Part shown: piece after piece, positions 8,317 through 17,419 of the stretch
Numbering within the stretch: the stretch's first letter is position 1
How the letters are laid out: every line of letters begins with the position of its first letter
DNA from: Palsa-504 sp963753225
GTDB taxonomy: Bacteria > Actinomycetota > Actinomycetes > Streptosporangiales > Streptosporangiaceae
Length of the DNA stretch: 64,000 nt
Reading direction: 5' to 3'
NCBI GenBank assembly: GCA_963753225.1
Contig: CAVWBQ010000024.1
Span: 1-64,000, forward strand
Notes under the pieces: generated by a model
The model's input: the letters and a program-made list of their open reading frames with translations, nothing else
Databases searched by the model: none
What the model was told of the DNA's origin: nothing
Position numbers and translations under genes: made by a program

Positions 8317-8642
8317 GCGCGGAGGACCTCGAGAAGTACGAGGCGGAGATGGAGCTCCAGCTCTACCGCGAGTACCGCAACGTCGTCGGGTTGTTCACGC
8401 ACGTGGTCGAGACCGAGCGCCGGTTCTATCTCACGAATGACGTGGAGCTAAACGTACGGTCAAGTGACAACGGTGAGGTCTTCTTCGAGGTTACGATGCG
8501 GGATGCCTGGGTCTGGGACATGTACCGCCCGGCAAGGTTCGTCAAGAACGTGCGCGTGGTCACCTTCAAGGACGTCAACATCGAGGAACTGGCCAAGGCC
8601 GACCTTGAGGTGCCAGAGGAAAAGCCGGACTTCCCGGCGTAG
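8313..8642 (+). CDS. DUF2469 family protein
   Basis: This 109-residue acidic protein matches the DUF2469 family, which is nearly universal in actinobacteria and always next to rnhB. Diagnostic segments are MSAEDLEKYEAEMELQLYRE, VVGLFTHVVETERRFYL and FFEVTMRDAWVWDMYRP. Its function is unknown. It overlaps the rnhB stop by four bases, after a GAGAGGAGA ribosome binding site inside rnhB. No membrane segment or catalytic motif is visible. Confidence 0.93.
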   Translation: MSAEDLEKYEAEMELQLYREYRNVVGLFTHVVETERRFYLTNDVELNVRSSDNGEVFFEVTMRDAWVWDMYRPARFVKNVRVVTFKDVNIEELAKADLEVPEEKPDFPA

Positions 8643-8662
8643 CTTGCGTGGGCGGAGGGGCG

Positions 8663-9412
8663 ATGTTCGGGCTTCCCGACGGGGTTAAGGCATGCCTATT
8701 CGACATGGATGGCGTGGTCACCCAGACAGCGGTCGTGCACGCGGCGGCGTGGAAAGAGATGTTCGACGAGTTCCTCCGCGCCCGCGCCGAGAGCAACAGG
8801 ACCGAGTTTGTCCCGTTCGACGCCCACGCCGAGTACGACGCCTATGTCGACGGCAAGCCGCGGCTGGACGGCACCAGGTCCTTCCTCGAATCCCGGGGCA
8901 TCGAACTGCCTGAGGGCAAGCCGGACGACCCGCCGGGAACGCCGACCATCTACGGCCTGAGCAACCGCAAGAACGACCTGGTGCTGGCGAAGCTGTCCCA
9001 GGGAGGCGTTCAGGTCTACGAGGGAACCGTCACCTACATCCGTTCGGTAAGGGAAAAGGGGATCGCGACGGCGATCGTGTCCTCCAGCGCCAACACCAGG
9101 CAGATCCTTGATTCCGCCGGGCTGGCCGATCTGTTCGACGTGCGGGTGGACGGCCTGACCGCGACCGAGCGCGGGCTGCGCGGCAAGCCGGCCCCCGACA
9201 CGTTCCTGGCCGCGGCGACCGAACTCCGCCTGACGGCCAGCCAGGCGGCCGTGTTCGAGGACGCGCTGGCCGGAGTCGAGGCGGGCCGGGCCGGTCACTT
9301 CGCGCTCGTAGTGGGCGTGGACCGGGTCGGCCAGGCCGACGGGCTCGCCAAGCACGGGGCCGACATCGTGGTCAAGGACGTCGCGGAACTCCTCGGCAAG
9401 GACGCCAGATGA
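8663..9412 (+). CDS. HAD-family sugar phosphomutase/phosphatase, beta-phosphoglucomutase-like
   Basis: The HAD motif I is ACLFDMDGVVTQ, with the nucleophile Asp and general-acid Asp both present. Motif II is AIVSSSANTRQIL, motif III is the Lys in RGKPAPDTF, and motif IV is AAVFEDALAGVEAGRAG. The cap region and gene context fit beta-phosphoglucomutase, which turns beta-glucose 1-phosphate into glucose 6-phosphate. I chose ATG 8663 because GGAGGGG lies two bases before it. It overlaps the following glycosyl hydrolase 65 gene by four bases, and the two enzymes make sequential steps of maltose or trehalose phosphorolysis. Confidence 0.9.
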   Translation: MFGLPDGVKACLFDMDGVVTQTAVVHAAAWKEMFDEFLRARAESNRTEFVPFDAHAEYDAYVDGKPRLDGTRSFLESRGIELPEGKPDDPPGTPTIYGLSNRKNDLVLAKLSQGGVQVYEGTVTYIRSVREKGIATAIVSSSANTRQILDSAGLADLFDVRVDGLTATERGLRGKPAPDTFLAAATELRLTASQAAVFEDALAGVEAGRAGHFALVVGVDRVGQADGLAKHGADIVVKDVAELLGKDAR

Positions 9413-11769
9413 TCAAGCAGTCGGCCTACGGGACTGAGCCCTGGCGGCTGGTCGAGAAGGAACTCGACCTCGACCTGCTGGCCCAGAGCGAGTCGATCTT
9501 CGCCCTGTCCAACGGGCACATCGGGCTGCGCGGCAACCTCGACGAGGGGGATCCGCACGGGCTCCCAGGCAGCTACCTGAATTCGGTGTACGAGGTCCGG
9601 CCGCTGCCCTACGCCGAGGCGGGGTACGGCTTCCCCGACGACGGGCAGACCGTCATCAACGTCACCAACGGCAAGATCATCCGGCTGCTCGTGGACGACG
9701 AGCCGTTCGACATCAGGTACGGCACGCTGCACTCGCACCAGCGCATCCTGGACCTGCGGGCGGGCACGCTGACCCGCGAGGTGGACTGGTCGTCCCCGGC
9801 CGGGGCCAGGATCAAGGTCACGTCGCAGCGGATCGTGTCGCTGACCCAGCGCGCCATCGCCGCGATCAGCTACACGGTCGAGCCGGTGGACGCGAAGCTG
9901 CGGCTGGTGCTGCAGTCCGAGTTGGTCGCGAACGAGGAACTGCCCAGGCGGGGCAAGGATCCCCGGCTGTCCGCCGTCCTGGAGAACCCGCTGATCGGCG
10001 AGGAATCCCAGTGCTCCAACGACACCGGGCCCGCCCGGGCGCTGCTGGTGCACAGGACGCGTGCCAGCGGGCTGCGGATCGCGGCCGGGATGTCCCACGC
10101 GGTCACCGGTCCGGCGAAGATGGCGAACCGGGTCGAGTCCTATCCCGACCTGGCCCGGTTCACCGTCGCGACCGAGGTTGCCCCCGGCGAGAAGGTGCAG
10201 ATCGTCAAGTTCATCGGCTACGGCTGGTCGAGCGAGCGGTCCCGGCCCGCCCTCATCGACCAGGTGGTCGGGGCGCTCGCGGCGGCCCATCTGACCGGCT
10301 GGGACGGCCTGCTGGCCGAGCAGCGCGCCTACCTGGACGAGTTCTGGGAGGGCGCCGACGTCGAGCTTGACGGCGACGCCGAGATCCAGCAGGCGGTGCG
10401 TTTCGGGCTGTTCCACATCCTGCAGGCCGGGGCGCGGGCCGAGTACCGGCCGATCGCCGCGAAGGGGCTGACCGGGACCGGCTACGACGGGCACACGTTC
10501 TGGGACACCGAATCCTTCGTGCTGCCGGTGCTCATGTACACGCAGCCGTCCGCCGCGGCCGACGCGCTGCGCTGGCGGCACCTGGTCCTGGACGAGGCCA
10601 GGCGGCACGCGGCCGACCTCGGCCTGGCGGGGGCCGTATTCCCGTGGCGGACGATCCGAGGCCAGGAGTGCTCCGGCTACTGGCCCGCGGGGACCGCGGC
10701 GTTCCACATCAACGCCGACATCGCCGACGCGGCCATCCGCTACATGGACGCCACCGAGGACGCCGACTTCGAGCAGGAGGTCGGCCTCGAGCTGCTGGTC
10801 GAGACCGCGCGCCTGTGGCGGTCGCTCGGCCAGCACGACGCCACCGGCCGGTTCAGGATCGACGGCGTGACCGGGCCGGACGAGTACAGCGCGGTCAAGG
10901 ACAACAACATCTACACCAACCTGATGGCGCAGCGGAACCTGGCCTGCGCCGCCGACCTGGTGGTGAAGCTGCCCGACGCGGCCGAGAAGCTGGGGGTGAC
11001 GACCGAGGAGGCAGCGTCCTGGCGTGACGCCGCGGCGGCGATGTACATCCCGTTCGACGAGCGCCTCAACGTGCACCCGCAGCACGAGGGGTTCACCGAC
11101 TACGCCCGGTGGGACTTCAAGAACACCCCCGAGGACCACTACCCGCTGCTGCTGCACTACCCCTATTTCCAGCTCTACCGCAAGCAGGTCGTCAAGCAGG
11201 CGGACCTGGTGCTGGCCATGTACCTGCGCCCGGACGCGTTCACTCCCGAGGAGAAGGCCAGGAACTTCGCCTACTACGAGCCGCTCACCGTGCGCGACTC
11301 CTCCCTGTCGGCATGCACGCAGGCGGTGGTGGCCGCCGAGGTCGGCCAGCTCGATCTCGCCCACGACTACCTGGCCGAGGCCGCGCTGATGGACCTGAGG
11401 GACGTCGAGCACAACACCTCCGACGGCGTGCACATGGCGTCGCTGGCCGGGGCGTGGATGGCGCTGGTGGCCGGGTTCGGCGGCATGCGAGCGGGCGCCG
11501 GGTCGCTGACTTTCAGCCCGCGGCTGCCCGGCGGCATCGCGGAGCTGAGGTTCCGGCTGCGCTACCGGGGCCGCAGGCTGCGCGTGACGATCACCTCCCG
11601 CCGCGCCAAGTACGAGCTGCTCGACGGCGAGCCGCTGCCCGTCGTGCACCACGGCAAAGAATTCCAGCTGGGGACCAAGACCGCGGAACGGGAGATCCCG
11701 CAGGTGACCGCCGGCCCGCGGCCCGAGCAGCCGCCCGGCCGTTCCCCCTACAGCCGCGCCAGCACCTGA
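9409..11769 (+). CDS. Glycoside hydrolase family 65 phosphorylase (trehalose/maltose-type)
   Basis: The 786-residue protein has the GH65 N-terminal beta-sandwich (SIFALSNGHIGLRGNLDEG), the (alpha/alpha)6 barrel with GTGYDGHTFWDTESFVLPVL, the catalytic glutamate in GVTGPDEYSAVKDNNIYTN (about Glu492), and a C-terminal beta domain. Such enzymes split maltose, trehalose or kojibiose with inorganic phosphate and release beta-glucose 1-phosphate. The overlapping upstream phosphomutase would then convert that product. Length and motifs are full. Which disaccharide is used cannot be decided from sequence. Confidence 0.93.
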   Translation: MIKQSAYGTEPWRLVEKELDLDLLAQSESIFALSNGHIGLRGNLDEGDPHGLPGSYLNSVYEVRPLPYAEAGYGFPDDGQTVINVTNGKIIRLLVDDEPFDIRYGTLHSHQRILDLRAGTLTREVDWSSPAGARIKVTSQRIVSLTQRAIAAISYTVEPVDAKLRLVLQSELVANEELPRRGKDPRLSAVLENPLIGEESQCSNDTGPARALLVHRTRASGLRIAAGMSHAVTGPAKMANRVESYPDLARFTVATEVAPGEKVQIVKFIGYGWSSERSRPALIDQVVGALAAAHLTGWDGLLAEQRAYLDEFWEGADVELDGDAEIQQAVRFGLFHILQAGARAEYRPIAAKGLTGTGYDGHTFWDTESFVLPVLMYTQPSAAADALRWRHLVLDEARRHAADLGLAGAVFPWRTIRGQECSGYWPAGTAAFHINADIADAAIRYMDATEDADFEQEVGLELLVETARLWRSLGQHDATGRFRIDGVTGPDEYSAVKDNNIYTNLMAQRNLACAADLVVKLPDAAEKLGVTTEEAASWRDAAAAMYIPFDERLNVHPQHEGFTDYARWDFKNTPEDHYPLLLHYPYFQLYRKQVVKQADLVLAMYLRPDAFTPEEKARNFAYYEPLTVRDSSLSACTQAVVAAEVGQLDLAHDYLAEAALMDLRDVEHNTSDGVHMASLAGAWMALVAGFGGMRAGAGSLTFSPRLPGGIAELRFRLRYRGRRLRVTITSRRAKYELLDGEPLPVVHHGKEFQLGTKTAEREIPQVTAGPRPEQPPGRSPYSRAST

Positions 11770-11943
11770 GCTGTCCGCGCCGGAGCCCGACAAGGCCCCG
11801 GGCGGATTAGACCACCAGGCACCGACATTTCCGGGCTGCCTTTCCACCATCACGCCCCACGTCGCCGGCCATTCCACAGCCGCCGATGCCGCCGCGCGGG
11901 GCACCGGAGGTTCCGGCGAATCTCGGAGCCGGAGGTGATGGCG

Positions 11944-12300
11944 ATGCACGCCAAGGACGTGCTCGGCAGGTCCGGTGAGCAAGCGGCGGCGGAGTACCTG
12001 GAGTCATGCGGCCTGCGGATCCTGGACCGCAACTGGCGCTGCGCCGCCGGCGAGATCGACATCGTGGCCGTCGACCGGCATGCGCTGGTGGTCGTCGAGG
12101 TCAAGGCCAGGACCGGGCTGCGGTACGGCAGCCCGCTCGAAGCCGTCAGCCGGGCCAAGCGGGCCCGGCTCCGCCGGCTAGCTGTGCAATGGCTCAACGC
12201 CCACGGCGTCCGGTTCGATCAGGTCCGCATCGACGTCGTCGGCCTGGTCTACGACGGCACCGGCGGGTTCTCCGTCGAGCACATCCGGGGAGTGGGCTAG
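11944..12300 (+). CDS. YraN/UPF0102 family nuclease-fold protein
   Basis: The 118-residue protein shows GRSGEQAAAEYLESCGLRILDRNWRC, GEIDIVA and VVVEVKARTG, the PD-(D/E)xK-like core of the YraN family. The acidic and EVK residues of the fold are present. ATG 11944 follows GGAGG by eight bases, so two earlier in-frame starts (11935, 11938) are less likely. The family is usually found next to comM and dprA, as here, and is suspected to act in DNA processing. Its exact role is not established. Confidence 0.9.
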   Translation: MHAKDVLGRSGEQAAAEYLESCGLRILDRNWRCAAGEIDIVAVDRHALVVVEVKARTGLRYGSPLEAVSRAKRARLRRLAVQWLNAHGVRFDQVRIDVVGLVYDGTGGFSVEHIRGVG

Positions 12301-12302
12301 CC

Positions 12303-13904
12303 GTGCCGCTGGCCCGTACCTACTCGGTCGCCGTGATCGGGGTGACGGGGCACGTGGTCGAGATCGAAGCCGACATCGCCAACGGGCTGGTCGGGATGAT
12401 CCTGGTCGGCTTGCCCGACACCGCACTACGGGAAGCGCGGGACCGGATCAGGGCCGCGATCGCCAACAGCGGCGAGCAGTGGCCGCAGCGGAAGATCACG
12501 GTCGGGCTGTCCCCGGCCAGCCTGCCCAAGCGGGGCAGCTGGTTCGACCTGGCCATCGCGATCGGGATCCTCGCCGCGGCGGGCAAGGTGCCAAAGGCGG
12601 CGGCCGCCGGGGTCATGTTCTTCGGCGAACTGGGCCTCGACGGCCGGCTGCGGCCGGTCTGCGGCGTGCTGCCCGCGGTGGCCAGCGCGGTGGAGAAAGG
12701 GTTCGGCAAGGTCATGGTGGCCGAGCAGAACGCGGCGGAAGCCGCCCTGGTGCCCGGCGTGCGCGTGATCGCGGCCGACAGCCTGACCATGGCGGCGGAC
12801 TGGCTTCGCGGCCGGCCGGGCCGCGATGGCCGTCCCGCCGCGGTCGAGTACCGGGGCGGCCAGGACCTGCCCGGTCACCGCGGGCCCGGCGGCGGACCCG
12901 CCCCCGACGGGGACGCCAGGGCGGCAGGCCCGGACGCCGCGATGAAGCCCGATCTCGCCGAGCTGCTCGGCCAGTCGATGGCACGGCGGGCCGCCGAGGT
13001 CTGCGCCGCCGGCGGTCACCACCTGTCGCTGCTCGGGCCGCCCGGAGCGGGCAAGACCATGCTGGCCGAACGGATTCCCACCATCTTGCCCAGGCTCGAC
13101 CGGGCCGCGGCGTTCGAGGTCACGGCCATCCATTCGGTGGCCGGAAACCTGCCCGCGCAGGTCCCGCTGCTGGAAGACCCGCCCTTTCTCGCACCGCACC
13201 ATACTGCGACCAAGGCGGCCATCGTAGGCGGCGGCAGCGGAGTGATCCGCCCCGGATCGGCCTCGCTGGCGCACCGGGGTGTGCTGTTCCTCGACGAGGC
13301 GCCCGAGTTCGCCAGGGACGTCCTGGACGCGCTGCGCCAGCCGCTGGAAGCGGGTGAGGTGGTGGTGGCTCGTTCGGGTGTCACGGCCAGGTTCCCGGCC
13401 AGGTTCACCCTGGTCCTGGCCTCCAACCCGTGCCCGTGTGCCCGGGTGGCCGGCCCGGCTGAGGGCTGCAGCTGCAGCCCGGCCACGCGCCGCCGGTATC
13501 TGGGGCGGATCTCGGGCCCGCTGCTCGACCGGGTCGACGTGAAGATCGAGCTCGAGCCGGTGAGCCGCAAGGAGTTGCTGAGCGACCGGAGCTTCGCCGA
13601 ATCGAGCCTGACCGTGGCGCGGCGGGTGGTCCAGGCCAGGGAGCGGGCCGCCCACCGGCTGCGGGGCACTCCGTGGCAGCTCAACGGCGAGGTGCCCGGA
13701 TCGGCGCTGCGCCGCACCTGGCCGCCGGCTCCCGGTTCGCTGGCCGTGCTCGAGCGTTCCCTGGAGCGGGGCCTGGTCACCGCCCGCGGCGTCGTCAAGA
13801 TCGTCCGCGTCGCCTGGACCCTCGCGGACCTCGGGGGCCGGCCCCGCCCGACGGGCGACGACTGCGACGCGGCGCTGGGCCTGTGGCTCGGGGTGCGGCG
13901 GTGA
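12303..13904 (+). CDS. comM: ComM/YifB family Mg-chelatase-like AAA+ ATPase
   Basis: The 533-residue protein starts at GTG 12303, two bases after the preceding stop, with MPLARTYSVAVIGVTGHVVE. It has the N-terminal Lon-protease-like fold (GLPDTALREARDRIRAAIANSG, LSPASLPKRG), Walker A GPPGAGKTML, Walker B GVLFLDEAPEF, and the C-terminal Mg-chelatase module with a Cys cluster (SNPCPCARVAGPAEGCSC). ComM is a hexameric helicase that promotes branch migration in transformation. It overlaps dprA by four bases, making a DNA-uptake cassette with yraN. Confidence 0.93.
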   Translation: MPLARTYSVAVIGVTGHVVEIEADIANGLVGMILVGLPDTALREARDRIRAAIANSGEQWPQRKITVGLSPASLPKRGSWFDLAIAIGILAAAGKVPKAAAAGVMFFGELGLDGRLRPVCGVLPAVASAVEKGFGKVMVAEQNAAEAALVPGVRVIAADSLTMAADWLRGRPGRDGRPAAVEYRGGQDLPGHRGPGGGPAPDGDARAAGPDAAMKPDLAELLGQSMARRAAEVCAAGGHHLSLLGPPGAGKTMLAERIPTILPRLDRAAAFEVTAIHSVAGNLPAQVPLLEDPPFLAPHHTATKAAIVGGGSGVIRPGSASLAHRGVLFLDEAPEFARDVLDALRQPLEAGEVVVARSGVTARFPARFTLVLASNPCPCARVAGPAEGCSCSPATRRRYLGRISGPLLDRVDVKIELEPVSRKELLSDRSFAESSLTVARRVVQARERAAHRLRGTPWQLNGEVPGSALRRTWPPAPGSLAVLERSLERGLVTARGVVKIVRVAWTLADLGGRPRPTGDDCDAALGLWLGVRR

Positions 13905-15160
13905 GCGGCACCCCTTCGCCGCACGTGCCCCTCAGCCGGGACAAGCTGGCCCGGGCCGCGCTCACCTACCTGGCCGAGCCCGGCGATCCCGCGCTCGGCG
14001 CCCTGCTCGCGATCTGCTCACCGGCCGAGGTGGTGGCCGCGATCAAGGCGGACATGCTGCCCGGCACCGGCCCCGGCTGCGGCGACACGCCCGCCAGCCG
14101 GACCGCGCTCGACCGTGCGCTCGGCCGCTGGCGCGCCCGCCTGCCCGGGCTGCCGGACGACGAGCGGATCGCGGACACAAGCCGCGACGGCATCAGCCTG
14201 ACCTGCCCCGGCGACGCCGACTGGCCCGCCGCGCTCGACCATCTCGGCCAGGGCCGCCCTTACGGGCTGTGGCTCCGCGGGCACATGGACCTGCGCTTTG
14301 CCTGCTCGCGATCGGTCTCCATGGTGGGATCGCGGGCCGCCACGAGCTACGGCGGGCACGTGGCCGGCGAGCTCGCCGCCGACCTCGGCGAACGGGGCTG
14401 GGCGGTCATCTCGGGCGGTGCCTACGGCATTGACGCCGCCGCGCATCGCGGGGCGCTGGCCGCGGAGGCGGTCACGGTCGCGGTGCTGGCGTGCGGGGTC
14501 GATTATCCCTACCCGGCCGGGCACGCGGACCTGTTCGCCGCGATCGCCGCACAGGGCCTGGTGATCAGCGAGTGGCCGCCAGGGCGCCACCCGGCCAGGA
14601 CGCGGTTCCTGGTCCGCAACCGGGTCATCGCCGCACTCGGCTGCGGCACCGTGATCGTGGAGGCGGGCGAGCGCAGCGGCGCGCTGAACACCGCGCGGCA
14701 CGCCGCTAACCTGGGCAAGCCGCTGATGGCCGTGCCCGGGCCGGTGACATCGGCGCAGTCCGCCGGGTGCCACCGGATCATCAGGGAGTGGGGCGCCAAC
14801 TGCGTGACCCGCGCCGCCGACATCATCGAACTGCTCTCGCCGCTCAGCGTCCCTGATGCGCTGGCGCCCGGCGGCGGTCTGAGTGCGCCGGGTGCGCTGG
14901 GTGCGCTGGCGCCGGGCGGCGGCCCGGGCCGGCGGTCAGGGCCGGATCCGGACGCCAGCCGCGGGCCGTCCCGCGACGACCTCGACCCGGACAGCGCCCG
15001 GGTGCTCGACGCGCTCCCCGCCCGCGGCGGCGCGGGCACCTCGACGATCGCGGTCGAGGCGGGCGTGGACCTCGACACCGTGCTGCGCTGCCTGGGCAGG
15101 CTGGCCGGCTACGGCTTCATCGAACGCTGCGATCGCGGCTGGCGGCTGCGCAAACCCTGA
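13901..15160 (+). CDS. dprA: DNA-processing protein DprA
   Basis: The 419-residue protein starts with GTG 13901 overlapping comM. The Rossmann-like domain shows SMVGSRAATSYG, ISGGAYGIDAAAHRGAL, RFLVRNRVIAAL and GSALNTARHAA-like motifs of DprA/Smf. A C-terminal winged helix (about residues 360-415) follows a Gly/Pro/Ala-rich linker. DprA binds incoming single-stranded DNA and loads RecA. The length is typical for actinobacteria. Confidence 0.93.
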   Translation: MSGTPSPHVPLSRDKLARAALTYLAEPGDPALGALLAICSPAEVVAAIKADMLPGTGPGCGDTPASRTALDRALGRWRARLPGLPDDERIADTSRDGISLTCPGDADWPAALDHLGQGRPYGLWLRGHMDLRFACSRSVSMVGSRAATSYGGHVAGELAADLGERGWAVISGGAYGIDAAAHRGALAAEAVTVAVLACGVDYPYPAGHADLFAAIAAQGLVISEWPPGRHPARTRFLVRNRVIAALGCGTVIVEAGERSGALNTARHAANLGKPLMAVPGPVTSAQSAGCHRIIREWGANCVTRAADIIELLSPLSVPDALAPGGGLSAPGALGALAPGGGPGRRSGPDPDASRGPSRDDLDPDSARVLDALPARGGAGTSTIAVEAGVDLDTVLRCLGRLAGYGFIERCDRGWRLRKP

Positions 15161-15235
15161 CGGCGGACCGCCGCGGCTGGCCCGGGCCGCCTCCGGCTGG
15201 CCCGGGCCGGGGCGGCAGGCATCCGGACAACGTCG

Positions 15236-15844
15236 TCACGCGACCTTGGCGTCCACCCGGTCCTCGGCGTCCGCCTCGTCGCCGAGCGCGAACCCGAGTT
15301 CCAGGTTGCGCTCCCTGGCCAGGTCCTGCAGGCCGTACCGCTCGACGTGCTCCGGGTCGGTCAGGCTGATCACCCGAAGGCCCTGCCCGGCAAGCCGGGC
15401 GTTGATCTCGTCGAGATGGTCGCGGACCAGTTCCTTCTCGGTGTCGGTGATCTTCCCCTTGTGCGGCTTGCCCGCGTGCTCGCGGGTCGCGTAGTCGAGG
15501 CGGTCTCCGCGCGAGGCACCGCCAGCTGACGGCCTCGTGCCGCGCCTGACCGGGCGGGCGGCGGTGAGCAGCTCGGCCATGGAACTCTGCGTGGCCAGCT
15601 TGTCGAAGGCGTCGGCCTCCATGACGATGCGGCGCGGCTCGATGTCGTCGGGCAGGTACAGGTCGATGACCGCCACCTGCAAGGCGGCATCCTCCATGGC
15701 CTCGGCTTCCTCGGTGAGTGCCTCGATCTCGACCGGGCCGTCGCCGAGCTCGGGGTGCTCGTGGACCACGATGCGTGCCAGTGCGTCGTCATGCATGATG
15801 AGCTGGCCGCTCAGGTCGCTGAACCGGACAGTCTTCTGACCCAT
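15236..15844 (-). CDS. Conserved actinobacterial hypothetical protein (MGQKTVRF-type)
   Basis: The 202-residue protein starts at ATG 15844 behind a GAGAGGG ribosome binding site. Earlier in-frame starts would add an unlikely Arg-rich leader. Its N-terminus (MGQKTVRFSDLSGQ) looks like one beta-strand-rich domain of about 90 residues. A basic linker follows, then a helical C-terminal part with DTEKELVRDHLDEINARLAGQG. No catalytic motif, signal peptide or membrane segment is seen. It lies convergent to dprA and divergent from xerC. I do not recognise a function. Confidence 0.8.
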   Translation of the reverse strand: MGQKTVRFSDLSGQLIMHDDALARIVVHEHPELGDGPVEIEALTEEAEAMEDAALQVAVIDLYLPDDIEPRRIVMEADAFDKLATQSSMAELLTAARPVRRGTRPSAGGASRGDRLDYATREHAGKPHKGKITDTEKELVRDHLDEINARLAGQGLRVISLTDPEHVERYGLQDLARERNLELGFALGDEADAEDRVDAKVA

Positions 15845-16072
15845 GCTCGATCCCTCTCTAAGGCGCTGGTGCGAGCGCGTTCGGCGGCCTCGTGGCATTG
15901 CCGTGGCGATGCCGGAGACCTCGGTGTGAACGCATGGATCACCCTGCCGCAAGGATTCCCTCGTGTCAAACTTCAGTTCGACCGGCGTGTCCGTATACGA
16001 AATTACTCGCGATTAGCGTGTCACCTGCCCCTTCCCGCCTGCCGGGGGGTCCACGGGTGCACACTGAAACTT

Positions 16073-17101
16073 ATGCAGGATTCCGCCGGAGCTGCGGACT
16101 CGCCCGGCCTGCCGCCCGCGCTAGCCGCGGCCCTGGCCGTCTTCGAGCGTCATCTCCGGTCCGAGCGTTCGCTGTCGCCGCACACCGTCCGCGCCTACGC
16201 CGGCGACATCTCCTCGCTGCTGCAGTACGTCAGCCTCCAGGGCATCGACACGCCGGAACGCCTGGGCGTGACCGAACTGCGCGGCTGGCTCGCGCGCCAG
16301 CACGAGTCGGGCGCGGCACGCGCCACGCTGGCCCGGCGCGGCGCCGCGGCCCGGGCCTTCACCGCCTTCGCCCACCGCCGCGGCTGGCTGGCCACCGACC
16401 CGGGCCCGCAGCTCGGCACGCTCAAGACCCGCCGTACCCTGCCGCACGTCCTGCCCAGGGACGAGATGGCAGGCGTGCTGACCGGCCTGGAGCAGGCCGC
16501 GCGCCGCACCGAGGCGACCCTCCGTACCGAGACAGCCGAACGGGCCTGGGCAACCGGCCCAGCCGCCGCGACCGGGCCAGCCGAGGCCGAAGCCGCCGTG
16601 GCCCTGCGTGACTCCGCCGTGCTCGAGCTGCTCTACGCGACCGGGATCCGGGTCAGCGAACTCTGCGGGCTGAACGCGGGCCACCTCGACCAGGGCCGCC
16701 GCACCGTCCGGGTCAGGGGCAAGGGCGACAAGGAACGCACCGTGCCGGTCGGCGTGCCCGCGCTCCGCGCGGTGACCCGCTGGCTGGAGACCGGCCGCCC
16801 GGCGCTTGCCACGACGGCTAGCGGGGCGGCCCTGTTCCTCGGCGTCCGAGGCGGCCGCCTGGACCCGCGCACGGCCCGCCGCATCGTGCACGAGCGGCTG
16901 CGCGAGGCGGGCACGACCCGGGACGCCGGTCCCCACGGCATCCGCCACAGCACCGCGACCCACCTCATCGAGGGCGGCGCCGACCTGCGCAGCGTCCAGG
17001 AGATCCTCGGCCACTCCTCGCCCGCCACCACGCAGATCTACACCCACGTCTCGATCGACCGCCTCAAGTCCAGCTACCGCCAGGCCCACCCCCGCGCCTG
17101 A
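16073..17101 (+). CDS. xerC: Tyrosine recombinase XerC
   Basis: The 342-residue protein has an N-terminal SAM-like core-binding domain (LAVFERHLRSERSLSPHTVRAYAGD) and the catalytic domain with the first Arg in ATGIRVSELCGL, HGIRHSTATHLIEGG for the His-x-x-Arg pair, LGHSSPATTQ for the second His, and the Tyr nucleophile in IYTHVS. It resolves chromosome dimers at dif with a partner XerD. An insertion of about 35 residues rich in Ala/Thr/Glu (residues 145-180) separates the two domains. ATG 16073 gives the expected length. Confidence 0.93.
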   Translation: MQDSAGAADSPGLPPALAAALAVFERHLRSERSLSPHTVRAYAGDISSLLQYVSLQGIDTPERLGVTELRGWLARQHESGAARATLARRGAAARAFTAFAHRRGWLATDPGPQLGTLKTRRTLPHVLPRDEMAGVLTGLEQAARRTEATLRTETAERAWATGPAAATGPAEAEAAVALRDSAVLELLYATGIRVSELCGLNAGHLDQGRRTVRVRGKGDKERTVPVGVPALRAVTRWLETGRPALATTASGAALFLGVRGGRLDPRTARRIVHERLREAGTTRDAGPHGIRHSTATHLIEGGADLRSVQEILGHSSPATTQIYTHVSIDRLKSSYRQAHPRA

Positions 17102-17419
17102 GCCCGGCGAGGACGCCGCTCCCGCGCCCGACAAGTTCCTGGCCGCGAGGCCCGGGAATGCGCGGCGGACGGACAGCGTCAAGTATTCTTAGCAATGGTC
17201 GCCGAAGCCGCGCCAAGTTGGAGCGTGCCCGGCGGCCAAAATCGCGTGCCCGCTTGCTCTCCGGGATGAGGACAGCACAGCATCCCGGCGGGACGCGCCG
17301 CTCGGTCCGCCGGCCGCCAGGCCGGCCGCAGGCGCGTCATATCACGGGCACCAGGAACTAACCGAGCAGCGTCGCGGCGCACAGGCGCACGGCGCACGAA
17401 GGAAAGGGACCGTGCCCCC
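17102..17419. other. Intergenic region upstream of rpsB
   Basis: These 318 bases hold no gene that I can support. They separate xerC from the rpsB-tsf operon and should contain the rpsB promoter and leader. A GAAGGAAAGGGACC ribosome binding region precedes the rpsB ATG. Confidence 0.5.

Noticed and set aside
9295..11982. Long minus-strand open frame opposite the GH65 gene
   Set aside because: It is antisense to an intact, motif-complete enzyme, and its composition is typical of a shadow frame.
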